Numbered from the stretch's first letter, positions 44,618 to 54,324 are shown. The stretch: DNA of 64,000 bases from Candidatus Zixiibacteriota bacterium (GCA_036480375.1 JAZGGI010000035.1:1-64000), one strand, 5' to 3'. Made by a program: numbers and translations. The notes: generated from the letters alone by a model not told the origin.

Positions 44618-46223
44618 ATCGAAAGTATCAATAAAAGATTTTGAAAGTAAAGAGGGGCAGCTTGTCAAACTCGATCAATCGAGATTTTTGCCATTACCGC
44701 CGCCATATGACAAGCTTGAACTGGAACCAAAATTTAATGAGCTGGCTCCGGAAAAGAAAGAAAGGCTGGAATGTGATCTGGACGGCGTGACGGCCTTCAA
44801 ATTTCCTCGACCGGAAACCGAGGAAGAAAAGCAGGAGTTGGTCGAGAAGTTTTTGGCAGGTCTTCAGAAACTATTCCAAAAAGAGAATAACTGGACCTTT
44901 TTACAACCGCTGTTTCTTACGATGGAGTACTGCGTCAAATGCCAAACCTGCGCGTCGGCTTGCCCCATTTTTAACGAATCGGGACAGGAGGAGATTTATC
45001 GTCCGACCTTCAGATCGGATATAATGCGGCGTTTGTATAAAAAATATGTCAAAAGCGGTGGCAAGATATTCGCCAAATTATCGGGCAATGATATTAATGC
45101 CAGCTGGACGATGGTGGCCCGTTTGATGGAGTTGTGTTATCGCTGCACGATATGCCGGCGTTGCGCGCAAACTTGTCCTATCGGGGCTGATAACGGATTG
45201 GTGACTCGTGAACTGAGAAAAATTTTCAGCCAGGAGATGGGCATCACCGTTACTCCGCTTCACGAGAAAGGCTCCATGCAGCAGCTAAAAGTTGGTTCCA
45301 GTACGGGCATGTCAACCGTAGCTTACCTTGATAATATTGAATTTCTCGAAGAGGAGGTTGAAGAGCGCGCCGGGATGAAATTCAAATGGCCGATGGATAA
45401 GGAAGGCGCTGATATCCTTCTTATTCATAATGCCGGAGAATTTTTGGCCTGGCCGGAAAATCCCGAAGCCTTCGCAATAATTCTCGAGGCAGCCGGAATT
45501 AACTATACTTTATCAAGTGAAGCAATTGGGTATGACAGCGTTAATTATGGCACCTGGTACGATGACATGCAATTCGCCCGGGTGGCCCTCAGACATGTGG
45601 AAGTCGCCAAGAAACTGGGAGTAAAGAAAATCGTTATAGCGGAATGCGGTCATGCTCATAAGGCCTTGACGGTCATTGCCGATCGTGTCTTGACCGGCGA
45701 TTTTAATATACCCCGTGAAAGTTCAATGACTTTACTGCGGGATATAATCAAAAGCGGACGATTGAAACTCGACCCATCGCGCAATGATGATATTACCGTC
45801 ACTCTTCATGATCCCTGTAATATGGTTCGTTTGATGGGCATCGTTCAGCCGCAGCGCGATGTTCTCAAAGCGGTCTGCAACAATTTCCGCGAAATGACAC
45901 CGCATGGAGTCGAAAACTATTGTTGTGGCGGGGGGAGCGGTTTTGCCATCACTCAGGATCTAAACTTCCCGGATTGGCGGCAAATAGTCTCGGGGCGCGC
46001 CAAATTGCGGCAGATTCTTGATGTTTTTCAGGATATTATTGAACCCGAACACAAGAAATATGTTTGCGCGCCATGCTCTAATTGCAAGGGCGCAATGAGG
46101 GATATGTTCGCGGCGTATGGTTTATTCGACCGGTGCAATATCCTCTACGGCGGGTTGGTTGAGCTGATTGTCAATGCTATGCCGGAAATCGAAGAGCCGT
46201 TCCTTGAATGGGATTGGCGTTAG
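44610..46223 (+). CDS. DsrK/HdrD-like iron-sulfur oxidoreductase
   Basis: A 537-residue protein. Two 4Fe-4S motifs are seen: CVKCQTCASACP (about 109-120) and CYRCTICRRCAQTCP (about 173-187). CCG-type cysteine segments follow: AECGHAHK, HDPCN, ENYCCGGGSG and CAPCSNC, the pattern that binds the non-cubane cluster in HdrB/HdrD and DsrK. Such subunits reduce a disulfide (CoM-S-S-CoB in methanogens, DsrC trisulfide in sulfate reducers). Coupled by overlap to the cytochrome b subunit, it should link menaquinone to a cytoplasmic thiol/disulfide pair. The partner here is unknown. Confidence 0.85.
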   Translation: MAKSKVSIKDFESKEGQLVKLDQSRFLPLPPPYDKLELEPKFNELAPEKKERLECDLDGVTAFKFPRPETEEEKQELVEKFLAGLQKLFQKENNWTFLQPLFLTMEYCVKCQTCASACPIFNESGQEEIYRPTFRSDIMRRLYKKYVKSGGKIFAKLSGNDINASWTMVARLMELCYRCTICRRCAQTCPIGADNGLVTRELRKIFSQEMGITVTPLHEKGSMQQLKVGSSTGMSTVAYLDNIEFLEEEVEERAGMKFKWPMDKEGADILLIHNAGEFLAWPENPEAFAIILEAAGINYTLSSEAIGYDSVNYGTWYDDMQFARVALRHVEVAKKLGVKKIVIAECGHAHKALTVIADRVLTGDFNIPRESSMTLLRDIIKSGRLKLDPSRNDDITVTLHDPCNMVRLMGIVQPQRDVLKAVCNNFREMTPHGVENYCCGGGSGFAITQDLNFPDWRQIVSGRAKLRQILDVFQDIIEPEHKKYVCAPCSNCKGAMRDMFAAYGLFDRCNILYGGLVELIVNAMPEIEEPFLEWDWR

Positions 46224-46251
46224 AATTGGAGTTCGAATTAGTCAAAAGGTT

Positions 46252-46288
46252 AAACGCCCGGAATTTAATTATAAATTTTCGGGCGTTT
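46252..46288. terminator. Bidirectional terminator between converging operons
   Basis: AAACGCCCG (46252-46260) pairs with CGGGCGTTT (46280-46288), with a further AATTT/AAATT pairing inside. T-rich arms on either strand let it serve both the dsrK-like gene and the hemG gene. Confidence 0.75.
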
Positions 46289-46315
46289 CTAATTTGATTT
46301 TTGAATTATTCGATT

Positions 46316-47686
46316 CTAATCATTTGATGCATCATTGAGATTTGAGACGACTTTTTCTGAACGGATAATGCAGTCATTGAGACCGATGCCGTCGTAGGCG
46401 TTGCCGGTAAAATACAGGCCGGGAAATTTGCTTTCGAATTCCATTAACTTTTTTATCTTATCCGGATGCCCCATGACAAATTGGGGGATTCCCTTTAACC
46501 ATTTGAATATTTTGACATAATCGGGTTCATTCTTTATGCCGAGAATTTCTGACAGCTCACGGTGAAAGAGAGCCGTGAGTTCATCATCAGTCAAATTAAT
46601 TGCTTCCGGATCGGTGGCGCCGCCGATCATGGTTCTTAGTTGCACCATATTCATGGGTGAACGCCCGAAGAAGATCGAAGACGTCCAAATGGAGCCAAGG
46701 ATACGCTTATCCTGATTACGAGGGATTAGAAAACCAAATCCGGAAAGGTCGTGCTCAATATATTCGGATTTGTATCCGAAGCAGGCGACGGTGATTGACG
46801 CATACGGAATAGATGATAATAATTGAGATAGTTCGTCGTTCAATTCCCCGGTTAAGGCCGAAGCGGCGTAGGCCGGGGCGGCGCAGATGACGGCGTCGTA
46901 TTTTTCGGCGGGAGTAAATTTGAAATTCAACTCAAAGCCATCATTGATTTTTCTAATAGCGATGACTTCCATTCCCGATTTTATGTCATTGAAATATTTT
47001 TTCTCAAAAGTTTCGATCAGAGTATTGAGGCCGTTTTTAAAAGAAGTGAGTCGCCCCTGCGGTCCGACCGGGCCGCCTTTACTTCCCTGTTTTTTTCTGG
47101 CTATCATGGCCTTAATAAGTGAGCCATGATTTTTTTCCATCTCTTCCATGATTGGAAAACAAGCTCGAAGTGATAGTTTTTGGGCGTCGCCTCCGTATAT
47201 TCCGGAAACCATCGGAACAATTAATGTTTCCGCAGCTTCACGACCGATTCTTCTTTGGGCGAAATCAAAGATTGATTCGTCGTCATCGTTAGTTTTTGCT
47301 TTAATAAAAAATTCACCCATAAGACGAGCGCGTCCTCTTAATGAAATCAGCGGGGAGCTTAGGAATTTGGGAGGAGAAGGATTAATCTCGTGTAGTTTTT
47401 TATTGCGATAGATGTAACGTTTTTCGGCCTTTGGATTAGCCGGTTCGAGCAAATCATCAATACCCAATTCTGAAACTAATTGCAGAGTCAATGGAACTTT
47501 ATCGAGAAATCCATTCGGTCCCCAATCAGATATAAAACCGTCTTTGCGGTCAGTCCCGATAGTTCCTCCCAGACGTGATTCCTTTTCAAAAAGTGTCGGG
47601 TGATATTTATCGCTATGGCGCCGCCTGAGAAAATGAAGGGTGGATAATCCGGAAATACCACCGCCGATGATTGCTACTTTTTTCAT
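46316..47686 (-). CDS. hemG: Protoporphyrinogen oxidase, FAD-dependent (HemY type)
   Basis: A 456-residue flavoprotein that oxidises protoporphyrinogen IX to protoporphyrin IX. The N-terminus has the dinucleotide fold VAIIGGGISGLSTLHFLRR, and FEKESRLGGTIGTDR contacts FAD. SDWGPNGFLD and the C-terminal YFTGNAYDGIGLNDCIIRSE match the family. It is the last gene of the heme operon and overlaps hemH by 4 bases. The enzyme uses O2 or another acceptor, while HemN in the same operon needs no O2. The amine-oxidase family is broad but the operon makes the assignment firm. Confidence 0.9.
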   Translation of the reverse strand: MKKVAIIGGGISGLSTLHFLRRRHSDKYHPTLFEKESRLGGTIGTDRKDGFISDWGPNGFLDKVPLTLQLVSELGIDDLLEPANPKAEKRYIYRNKKLHEINPSPPKFLSSPLISLRGRARLMGEFFIKAKTNDDDESIFDFAQRRIGREAAETLIVPMVSGIYGGDAQKLSLRACFPIMEEMEKNHGSLIKAMIARKKQGSKGGPVGPQGRLTSFKNGLNTLIETFEKKYFNDIKSGMEVIAIRKINDGFELNFKFTPAEKYDAVICAAPAYAASALTGELNDELSQLLSSIPYASITVACFGYKSEYIEHDLSGFGFLIPRNQDKRILGSIWTSSIFFGRSPMNMVQLRTMIGGATDPEAINLTDDELTALFHRELSEILGIKNEPDYVKIFKWLKGIPQFVMGHPDKIKKLMEFESKFPGLYFTGNAYDGIGLNDCIIRSEKVVSNLNDASND

Positions 47687-48723
47687 AATTCAACCGATTG
47701 TTTTGCCTCGATCTTTTCCCGCACCAGGGAATCCAGTAGTTCGATGAATTTCGGATCATCATTGAAAGACTCGGTGCGGATGAAATTTACGATCCCGGAT
47801 TCAAGAGCGATTTCTTTTAGCTCAATATCGATTTCATGCAAGGTTTCGATATGATCCGATACAAAGCTGACCGGTAAAACTACCAAATTTTTGACCCCGT
47901 CATTGCCCAGCTTTTTGATTAAGGATTTTGTTTCCGGCTCCAGCCACTTTACCGGGCCGCTTCGGGATTGATAGGATAGGTGATATTGATGCCCTTTGCC
48001 TGCCAGTCTAACCGTTTCCTTAACCTGAGTGACATAGGGATCGCCGCTCTCGACTAATTTGACCGGAAGCGAATGAGCGGTAAAGAGAATATGAATATTG
48101 TTCTTATCAGGCATTTTAGAAATCCCATCATTGATTCGGGAACGTAAAAGCGAAATAAAATCGCGGTGATCATACCAATGAGGGATTAATGATATGCTGA
48201 TATCGCTTTGCGAGTGACGAACCCATTTGATAATATCAGCAAGCGATGTCCCGGTCGTGGCAAGAGTATAGTGAGGATAGAGGGGCAGGATAATTATATG
48301 TTCACATCCGTCTTTTACCGCCCGGTCGAGTTTATCATGTATAGAAGGGGGCGTATATCGCATGCCGATATATGTTTTGACTTCAGGGAAAGATTCACTT
48401 AATAGTTTTTCCAATCCGCCAGCTTCTAATTTAGTCCATTTCAATTGCGGGGAGCCGCCGCCGATCATTTCATAGCGCGCTCTTACTTTTTGGGCGCGAC
48501 GGTTTGAGATAAATCGCGCCAGTGGTTTTTGCAGTAAAATTGACAAAGGCAGTTTAATAATGTTTTTATCGCAAAAGAGATTGAAAAGATATGGCTGGAT
48601 ATCGTCGAGGGTATTGGGGCCGCCCATATTCAATAAAAGGACGCCCCATTTCTTAGCCGAAAAATCAAACTCATCTGCGGGATATTCGAGGTAATTGCTG
48701 AGCGATTTAAATTTCTCAATCAT
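47683..48723 (-). CDS. hemH: Ferrochelatase
   Basis: A 346-residue protein that inserts Fe2+ into protoporphyrin IX. It starts the core with WGVLLLNMGGPNTLDDIQPYLFNLFCD, then GGGSPQLKWTKLEAGGLEKLL, a YIGMRYTPPSIHD segment, LPLYPHYTLATTGTS and LFTAHSLPVKLVESGDPY, where the His of TAHSLP is the conserved catalytic residue. SFVSDHIETLHEIDIE supplies the family Glu. It lies 6 bases after the hemN stop, with hemG overlapping at its end. No obvious ribosome site is seen, so translation is probably coupled. Confidence 0.93.
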   Translation of the reverse strand: MIEKFKSLSNYLEYPADEFDFSAKKWGVLLLNMGGPNTLDDIQPYLFNLFCDKNIIKLPLSILLQKPLARFISNRRAQKVRARYEMIGGGSPQLKWTKLEAGGLEKLLSESFPEVKTYIGMRYTPPSIHDKLDRAVKDGCEHIIILPLYPHYTLATTGTSLADIIKWVRHSQSDISISLIPHWYDHRDFISLLRSRINDGISKMPDKNNIHILFTAHSLPVKLVESGDPYVTQVKETVRLAGKGHQYHLSYQSRSGPVKWLEPETKSLIKKLGNDGVKNLVVLPVSFVSDHIETLHEIDIELKEIALESGIVNFIRTESFNDDPKFIELLDSLVREKIEAKQSVEL

Positions 48724-48729
48724 AATAAA

Positions 48730-50109
48730 TTAGATTGTCCTCGAAAACAGAGGAGTTTTTTCATCCCGTCGGTCGCGCAAATAAGCGTCAAAGACCATAG
48801 CGATATTTCGGACAAATATCATTCCGCCGGGCAGAACGGTAAGACCCTCATCTGAGCGATTAAGTACCTTATCGGAAATGAATTCAGACAAGTCTTTGTC
48901 TTCCTCCGCAAAATACTCCGAATATGACACGCCAAAACGGCTTTTGAGCTCCGTGAAATTTAATACTCCGTTGCACATAATTGAGATGATGGCCCAGCGG
49001 CGAATTTCATCATCTTCGCTTAATACTATGCCTTTCGAGATCGCAAATTGCCCACCCTCAATCGTATCCATATATTGGTTGAGTTCCGATATATTTTGCG
49101 TGAAGCACCCGCCGATATCGCCGATAGCCGACATCCCGATTCCGATCATATCGCTGGTTAATTTGCTCGTGTAACCCATAAAATTACGATGCAGAGTTCC
49201 TCTGCCGACCGCTTTGACCAGTTCGTCATCGGTTCGGGCAAAATGATCCATACCGATCTGGACATAATCGGCGCCAAGGAATTTTTCCACCGCCGTTGCG
49301 ATAAGATCATATTTCAGTTCAGCCTGAGGAAGCCTATTTTCATCAATTTTTCGCTGGTGTTCTTTTATGCTCGGCAGGTGGGCATAGCTGTAAACGGCGA
49401 CCCGGTCAGCGCCCATATCGATTACCTTTTGGATTGTATCTGAAAAATTTTCGACCGTCTGAAACGGCAAACCATAGATCAAATCAATGTTGATACCGGT
49501 AAAACCGAGTTCTCGGCAATGATTAAATAGTTTTTCAGTTTCCTCATGAGTCTGATTGCGACCGATTGCTTTTTGAACCGCAGGCGTGAAGTCCTGAACA
49601 CCGAATGAAATTCGATTGAATCCGTGATTGCGCAATAGATTTAACTGTTCGGGAGTCGTAATCCTGGGATCAACTTCAATAGCGATTTCCGCGTCATTCT
49701 CGAAAACGAATCGGTTCTTTACGGAATTGAATAGGCGCATGAGTTGTTCTTCCGACAAATAGGTCGGGGTGCCGCCGCCCCAGTGCATCTGAATAAGACG
49801 GTTGCGGTCTTTCAATCGCTCCGCGACCATTTGAAGTTCTTTATCAATGATGTTCAGGTAGTGGTCGGGTTTTTCGGGCTTTGATGTGACGCTGGTATTG
49901 CACCCGCAATAATAGCATCTTCGGCGGCAGAACGGAATATGGATATACATCGATAAAGGTTTATCCGTTTGCGAAGCGTTGTCGAGAGCCGTCATGTAAT
50001 CACTCGGGCCGAATTCGGATGGCCATTCCGGAACCGTTGGATAACTTGTATAGCGCGGGCCGGGGCGATCGTATTTATGAAGTAGTTGTCGAATCAATTT
50101 TGTTTTCAC
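48730..50109 (-). CDS. hemN: Oxygen-independent coproporphyrinogen III dehydrogenase
   Basis: A 459-residue radical SAM enzyme converting coproporphyrinogen III to protoporphyrinogen IX without O2. YDRPGPRYTSYPT near the start and CRRRCYYCGC (Cys61, Cys65, Cys68 for the 4Fe-4S cluster, Cys70 family-conserved) are diagnostic of true HemN rather than HemW. HWGGGTPTYL, the GFNRISFGVQDF segment and QIGMDHFARTDDEL follow. The start overlaps the end of hemE by 35 bases, an unusually long overlap, but the YDRPGPRY start is clearly native. An anaerobic or microaerophilic life is suggested. Confidence 0.93.
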   Translation of the reverse strand: MKTKLIRQLLHKYDRPGPRYTSYPTVPEWPSEFGPSDYMTALDNASQTDKPLSMYIHIPFCRRRCYYCGCNTSVTSKPEKPDHYLNIIDKELQMVAERLKDRNRLIQMHWGGGTPTYLSEEQLMRLFNSVKNRFVFENDAEIAIEVDPRITTPEQLNLLRNHGFNRISFGVQDFTPAVQKAIGRNQTHEETEKLFNHCRELGFTGINIDLIYGLPFQTVENFSDTIQKVIDMGADRVAVYSYAHLPSIKEHQRKIDENRLPQAELKYDLIATAVEKFLGADYVQIGMDHFARTDDELVKAVGRGTLHRNFMGYTSKLTSDMIGIGMSAIGDIGGCFTQNISELNQYMDTIEGGQFAISKGIVLSEDDEIRRWAIISIMCNGVLNFTELKSRFGVSYSEYFAEEDKDLSEFISDKVLNRSDEGLTVLPGGMIFVRNIAMVFDAYLRDRRDEKTPLFSRTI

Positions 50110-51139
50110 CTTTATTTTTGTAGTTGTATGTGTGAACCGTCTCTATAACAAGGCGAGCGTTATCGACAGGTGTTGTCGGTTGAATACCATGACCGAGATT
50201 GAAAATATATCGATTATAGTCGGACACTTCGTTCAATAATAGCATAACTTCGGTTTGAATTATCCGGGGCGATGTTAAAAGCAGATGCGGATCCAAATTT
50301 CCCTGAACGGTTTTACCGTCCAGAATAGAAAAGGCGCGTTTGAGGTCGGTTCGCCAATCAATCCCGATAACTTCGCAATCCAGACCGGCTAATAATTCAA
50401 GATAAGGAGAACAATTTGGGTTGAATACAATCCGAGGGATATCAGGGGTTTTACTTTTTTCGAGCGTCTTTTGAATATATGGCAGGGAGAAACGTTGATA
50501 ATCTTCCGGAGATAAAATTTCTCCCCGACTGTCAAATATCTGAACTATATCGGCTCCGGCCTTAATCTGGGCTTTTAAATACTCACCGAGGATATCCGAT
50601 AGAAGATCAAGAACTTTTTCGGCGGCCGATTGGTTATCATGAATAAAGCGATTAATCTCCGCTCCTCCACCGTTTCCTTTTCCCTCGACCATATAATGTA
50701 GAAGAGTAAAAGGCGCGCCGCAGAAACCGATAAGGGGGAGTTTGCCTTTTAGTCTTTTCTTAGTTTCCGATATCCCCTCTAAAACGATTTTCAATTTGTC
50801 TTCCGGATTATATTCGCGAAGAGATGCGACATCCTTGTCTGTTCTAATCAGAGGCATTATTTTGGCACCCGATTTATCGAATCCGATTTTAATGCCCAGA
50901 GGCTCGAGGGGGAGCAGGATATCAGAAAAAATTATGGCGGCATCGACACCGATTATATCCACCGGTTGCAGGGCAACATCGGCCATTAATTGGGGAGAGC
51001 GACAGATATCAAGAAAAGTGTGAGTTTTTTTGATTTCCCGGTATTCGGGCAGATAGCGGCCCCCCTGACGCATAATCCAGGCCGGTATGCGGTCATGCGG
51101 TTTGCCCCAGGCGGCGTCGATCAAACTGAAATTACTCAT
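50075..51139 (-). CDS. hemE: Uroporphyrinogen decarboxylase
   Basis: A 354-residue enzyme that removes four carboxyls from uroporphyrinogen III. PAWIMRQGGRYLPEYR is the family signature with the substrate-binding Arg; FSDILLPLEPLG carries the key Asp; GFCGAPFTLLHYMVEG and GIDWRTDLKRAF follow, with the NLGHGIQPTTPVDN segment near the end. It overlaps the response-regulator gene by 4 bases (ATGA) and hemN by 35, so heme genes and regulator are translated as a coupled set. Confidence 0.95.
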   Translation of the reverse strand: MSNFSLIDAAWGKPHDRIPAWIMRQGGRYLPEYREIKKTHTFLDICRSPQLMADVALQPVDIIGVDAAIIFSDILLPLEPLGIKIGFDKSGAKIMPLIRTDKDVASLREYNPEDKLKIVLEGISETKKRLKGKLPLIGFCGAPFTLLHYMVEGKGNGGGAEINRFIHDNQSAAEKVLDLLSDILGEYLKAQIKAGADIVQIFDSRGEILSPEDYQRFSLPYIQKTLEKSKTPDIPRIVFNPNCSPYLELLAGLDCEVIGIDWRTDLKRAFSILDGKTVQGNLDPHLLLTSPRIIQTEVMLLLNEVSDYNRYIFNLGHGIQPTTPVDNARLVIETVHTYNYKNKGENKIDSTTTS

Positions 51140-51846
51140 GAGGTTTCCCCGCCCGGTGTGAATTTGTATCCCGTACCCCAGATGGTATGCAGGTATTTTG
51201 GATGAGCCGTATCGGATTCGAAAATCTTTCGTAGCTTGACGATGAAATTATCAACGGTTCTATTGGAAGGATAAATGTCATATCCCCAGACGGCATCAAG
51301 GATCATATCCCGGGTAACGACTTCGTCAGCATGTTCGGTCAATAATTTCATAATCATGCATTCTTTCTGAGATAATTCCTGTTCACCGTTGATGCCTCGG
51401 GCGCGGAAAGATTTGAAATCAACCCAGAAATCTCCGAATGAAAATCTATCCTTAGATATCGCTTTGTCGCTGAACCAGGCCTGGCGTCTGAAAATGGCGG
51501 ACACGCGAACCAACAGTTCCTTTAGGTTGAACGGTTTGGTCAGGTAATCATCACCGCCGGCGATTATCCCCTCAACCCTGTCATCGGTTTGATCCCGGGC
51601 AGTAAGAAATAATATTGGAATGCGATCGCCATTCTTGCGAATCGTACGGCAAACTGTCAGGCCATCGATGCCGGGGAGCATAATATCGAGAATAATCAGA
51701 TCAAAGGCGCCCCGACGCCATAATTTCAGAGCCATATTTCCGTCTGCGGCGATAACAGCCTCATAACCTTGAGCCTCCATATTCATCTGGAGGCCGTCGG
51801 CGATATGAGCTTCATCCTCGACTATGAGTATTTTTTTCTTCATCAT
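51136..51846 (-). CDS. OmpR-family response regulator
   Basis: A 236-residue regulator. The receiver domain has the acidic pocket VEDEAH, phosphorylation Asp54 (LIILDIMLPG) and the Lys in DDYLTKPF. The DNA-binding winged helix starts about 135 (FWVDFKSFRARG) and has LTEHADEVVTRDMILDAVWGYDIYPSNRTVDNFIVKLRKIFE. It is coupled by 4-base overlaps to the kinase upstream and hemE downstream, so it presumably regulates heme synthesis or respiration in response to the signal sensed by the kinase. Targets are unknown. Confidence 0.92.
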   Translation of the reverse strand: MMKKKILIVEDEAHIADGLQMNMEAQGYEAVIAADGNMALKLWRRGAFDLIILDIMLPGIDGLTVCRTIRKNGDRIPILFLTARDQTDDRVEGIIAGGDDYLTKPFNLKELLVRVSAIFRRQAWFSDKAISKDRFSFGDFWVDFKSFRARGINGEQELSQKECMIMKLLTEHADEVVTRDMILDAVWGYDIYPSNRTVDNFIVKLRKIFESDTAHPKYLHTIWGTGYKFTPGGETS

Positions 51847-53183
51847 TTTGCTATTGGAAGAGTTATCACAAATTTCGAACCCTGGTTGGTCCCCCTGGAT
51901 GATGCCGTAACGGTGCCACTGTGGGCATTGATAATTTGCCTGACCAGATACAGGCCTAATCCGCTACCATTAACAGTACGAGTCATTTCATCGCCGATAC
52001 GGTAAAATCTGTCGAAAATTTTAGTGATTTCCGTAGGCGGGATTCCAATTCCGGTATCGATAATCTGTATTACCGCATTTCTTTCAGCAGCGGTAAGGAT
52101 TATTGAAATCGCTTTATTATCCGGAGGTGAATATTTCATGGCGTTATCGATTAACGCTCTGACGGCTCGCCCCAAAGCCTGATAATCGGTTTGGGCATAT
52201 ATATCGGGCTGAATGTCGCGATTAAGTTTGCCTCTATTCCGAGTTATATACGGTTCAATGCCGTCCAGATATTCCCCCAGATCATCGGATAAATTCGTCT
52301 TCCTGAGTTTTGGTGAATAATCGCTCTTGCTGAAATGACCGGCCTGTAAAACATTATCGATCATGTCTTCCAGACGATTGGTGTCGTCAATCATCCGGGG
52401 GATTATTTTTCCTGTTTTTTCCGAGTTGACGTTGCCCGATTGGAGTGTTTCCAGGTACAGTCGAAGAGAAGTAATAGGCGTCCTGAATTCATGGGTTACG
52501 GCTTGAATAAAATTCTGCTGTCGGGCCTTCAATTCTTCCGACCGACGCAACGTGCGATAAATGAAGGCAGCCCCCAAAAGAATAATCAGTGTAAAAAAGC
52601 CGCCTTCGGAGAAGAACATTCTAATCCGGCGATCAAGTTCATTTTCCAGATTATCTAATACTCCGGGAGAGATGGAAAACATTTCCGAAGATACCCAGTA
52701 TCCCGATTGGCCGTTAGATTGGCCGGAAAAATAGAATTCCAATTCAAGACTTTTTTGTTCGGCCAGGCGTGCCGGGTAGTTTCTGTCAAAATAAATTATG
52801 ATTCCCGATGACAATACGGTATAAAACGCCGAATCTATTTTACCTCCGGTTTGCCTAATATTGTTTTCCTCAGTCATCCATCCGGAGACACTTGCGTCAG
52901 TAAGCAGGCTGTCAAGATATTGAGCGAGATTTCGGTTAGAAGTTTTCTGCGATTCCAAATCCATAATGGCGCTTTCAAGTACTCGTAGAAATTCACTATT
53001 AATTTGGGCGGTAAGTTTCTCAATTTTTAATTCATAAATTTCGACGGACCTATGGTACAATGTTTGGGCTTGATCGATTTGGAAAATAATCCACCAGGTC
53101 AATTGTCCGATGCAAAACAGGACAACAAAAATAAAAACAATGAAGGCGAACCGGGTTGGTCTTTTTTCACGAATAGTCGTCAT
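51843..53183 (-). CDS. Sensor histidine kinase
   Basis: A 446-residue membrane kinase. Two TM segments (about 12-33 and 193-211) enclose a roughly 155-residue periplasmic sensor domain with a helical first part. After the second TM comes the H-box HEFRTPITSLRLYLETLQ, then the N-box LIDNAMKYSP, G1 IIDTGIGIPP, an F region and G2 GSGLGLYLVRQII. It starts the heme operon from a promoter at 53223-53250 and overlaps the regulator gene by 4 bases. The sensor domain is not a recognised heme-binding type; the signal is unknown. Confidence 0.92.
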   Translation of the reverse strand: MTTIREKRPTRFAFIVFIFVVLFCIGQLTWWIIFQIDQAQTLYHRSVEIYELKIEKLTAQINSEFLRVLESAIMDLESQKTSNRNLAQYLDSLLTDASVSGWMTEENNIRQTGGKIDSAFYTVLSSGIIIYFDRNYPARLAEQKSLELEFYFSGQSNGQSGYWVSSEMFSISPGVLDNLENELDRRIRMFFSEGGFFTLIILLGAAFIYRTLRRSEELKARQQNFIQAVTHEFRTPITSLRLYLETLQSGNVNSEKTGKIIPRMIDDTNRLEDMIDNVLQAGHFSKSDYSPKLRKTNLSDDLGEYLDGIEPYITRNRGKLNRDIQPDIYAQTDYQALGRAVRALIDNAMKYSPPDNKAISIILTAAERNAVIQIIDTGIGIPPTEITKIFDRFYRIGDEMTRTVNGSGLGLYLVRQIINAHSGTVTASSRGTNQGSKFVITLPIAK

Positions 53184-53222
53184 TAGCAGAAATTCCTCTG
53201 GAATATTGTCTTATTTTTCTAA

Positions 53223-53250
53223 CATATAATTTCTATACGCTAATTGTCAA
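53223..53250 (-). promoter_or_regulatory. Promoter of the kinase-regulator-heme operon
   Basis: On the minus strand TTGACA (complement of 53245-53250) is followed after 16 bases by TATATG (complement of 53223-53228), about 40 bases before the kinase start. The -35 is perfect; the -10 is moderate. Confidence 0.5.
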
Positions 53251-53364
53251 ATTTAACAATTTCGATAAAAGTAACCTTTCGTTGACGAATTTAGTTCCGA
53301 CCTAAAAGTAATTGTCATAGAAATGTCATGAGGTCTATATATTGGGGGACAGCGCAATGAATAA

Positions 53365-54246
53365 TTATTTTCCCCGCGCGAATATTTTGGGTGATGGCAA
53401 TCCTGAAACTACAAGAGATATGAAAATCAATACGCCTCCCAGGGCTCGATGCAAGATTGGGGTTTCGCCTCCGAAGGTCCAGGCAAAGACGGCCGCGAAG
53501 ACCGGTTCTGTCGCAAAAATCAGGGAAACTTTTAAGGGCGCCACAAGTTTTTGGGACAGAAGTTGGATCACGAAGGCTGATAAGGTCGGAAATAAAGCAA
53601 GGAAAACAATTACCCATCCTATTTCCGGCCCGGCAATAGTAAAGGGTAAATTGAATATAATTCCGGCTATTACACTAAAGATTCCCATAAACAAAAATTG
53701 TTGGCAGCTTAAAACATAGGCGTCGCTGCCGCCTTTCATGTATTTGTCAGCAAATAAGACATGGAGCGCGTACATAACAGCTGCGCCAACGGTCAGGATA
53801 TCGCCGGTATTTATATCCCGCAATCCTCCGGTTAGAATCCAGAGGCCAAGGAGTGCCAAAAATACAGCCAGCAACTCCATGAATTGTGATTTGCGACCAA
53901 AGATGATAAAATTAAAAACAGGGATGAAGGCGACAAAAAGTCCGGTAATAAATCCCGAATTTGAAGCGGTCGTATATTGGAGACCAATAGTTTGGAGAAT
54001 ATAGAGTATCCACAACGCTAACGCCAGAATAAATCCCCGGCGGAGATTCTGAAGAGCATTCCTCTTTGTAAATATCAGAAATAGAAGCAGAATAATTCCG
54101 GCAAGTAAAAATCGGTATGCTACCATAATTACCGGATCCACGCCGCTTAAGGCATCTTTGACGATAAAAAATGTCGATCCCCATATTGCGGCGGAATATA
54201 TCAAACCCGCGCCGGCGAAGGCTGATTTGAGCTTTTTGGAGGCCAT
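53365..54246 (-). CDS. EamA/DMT-family membrane transporter
   Basis: A 293-residue protein with about ten TM segments in two EamA repeats: the first begins AGLIYSAAIWGSTFFIVKDAL, the second DILTVGAAVMYALHVLFADKYM. KRNALQNLRRG and FATEPVFAAVFAWTFGGE are typical loop and helix wording of drug/metabolite transporters, which export amino acids, nucleotides or drugs or import metabolites. Substrate cannot be inferred. It lies alone between the heme operon and the bc operon on the same strand. The ribosome site is poor. Confidence 0.85.
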   Translation of the reverse strand: MASKKLKSAFAGAGLIYSAAIWGSTFFIVKDALSGVDPVIMVAYRFLLAGIILLLFLIFTKRNALQNLRRGFILALALWILYILQTIGLQYTTASNSGFITGLFVAFIPVFNFIIFGRKSQFMELLAVFLALLGLWILTGGLRDINTGDILTVGAAVMYALHVLFADKYMKGGSDAYVLSCQQFLFMGIFSVIAGIIFNLPFTIAGPEIGWVIVFLALFPTLSAFVIQLLSQKLVAPLKVSLIFATEPVFAAVFAWTFGGETPILHRALGGVLIFISLVVSGLPSPKIFARGK

Positions 54247-54324
54247 GATTAATCTTCAGTAAAACTATTGTTAAGGCAATGTCAAGTTATATTGCCCGGA
54301 GATATTGTTATCTATTATGGATTT

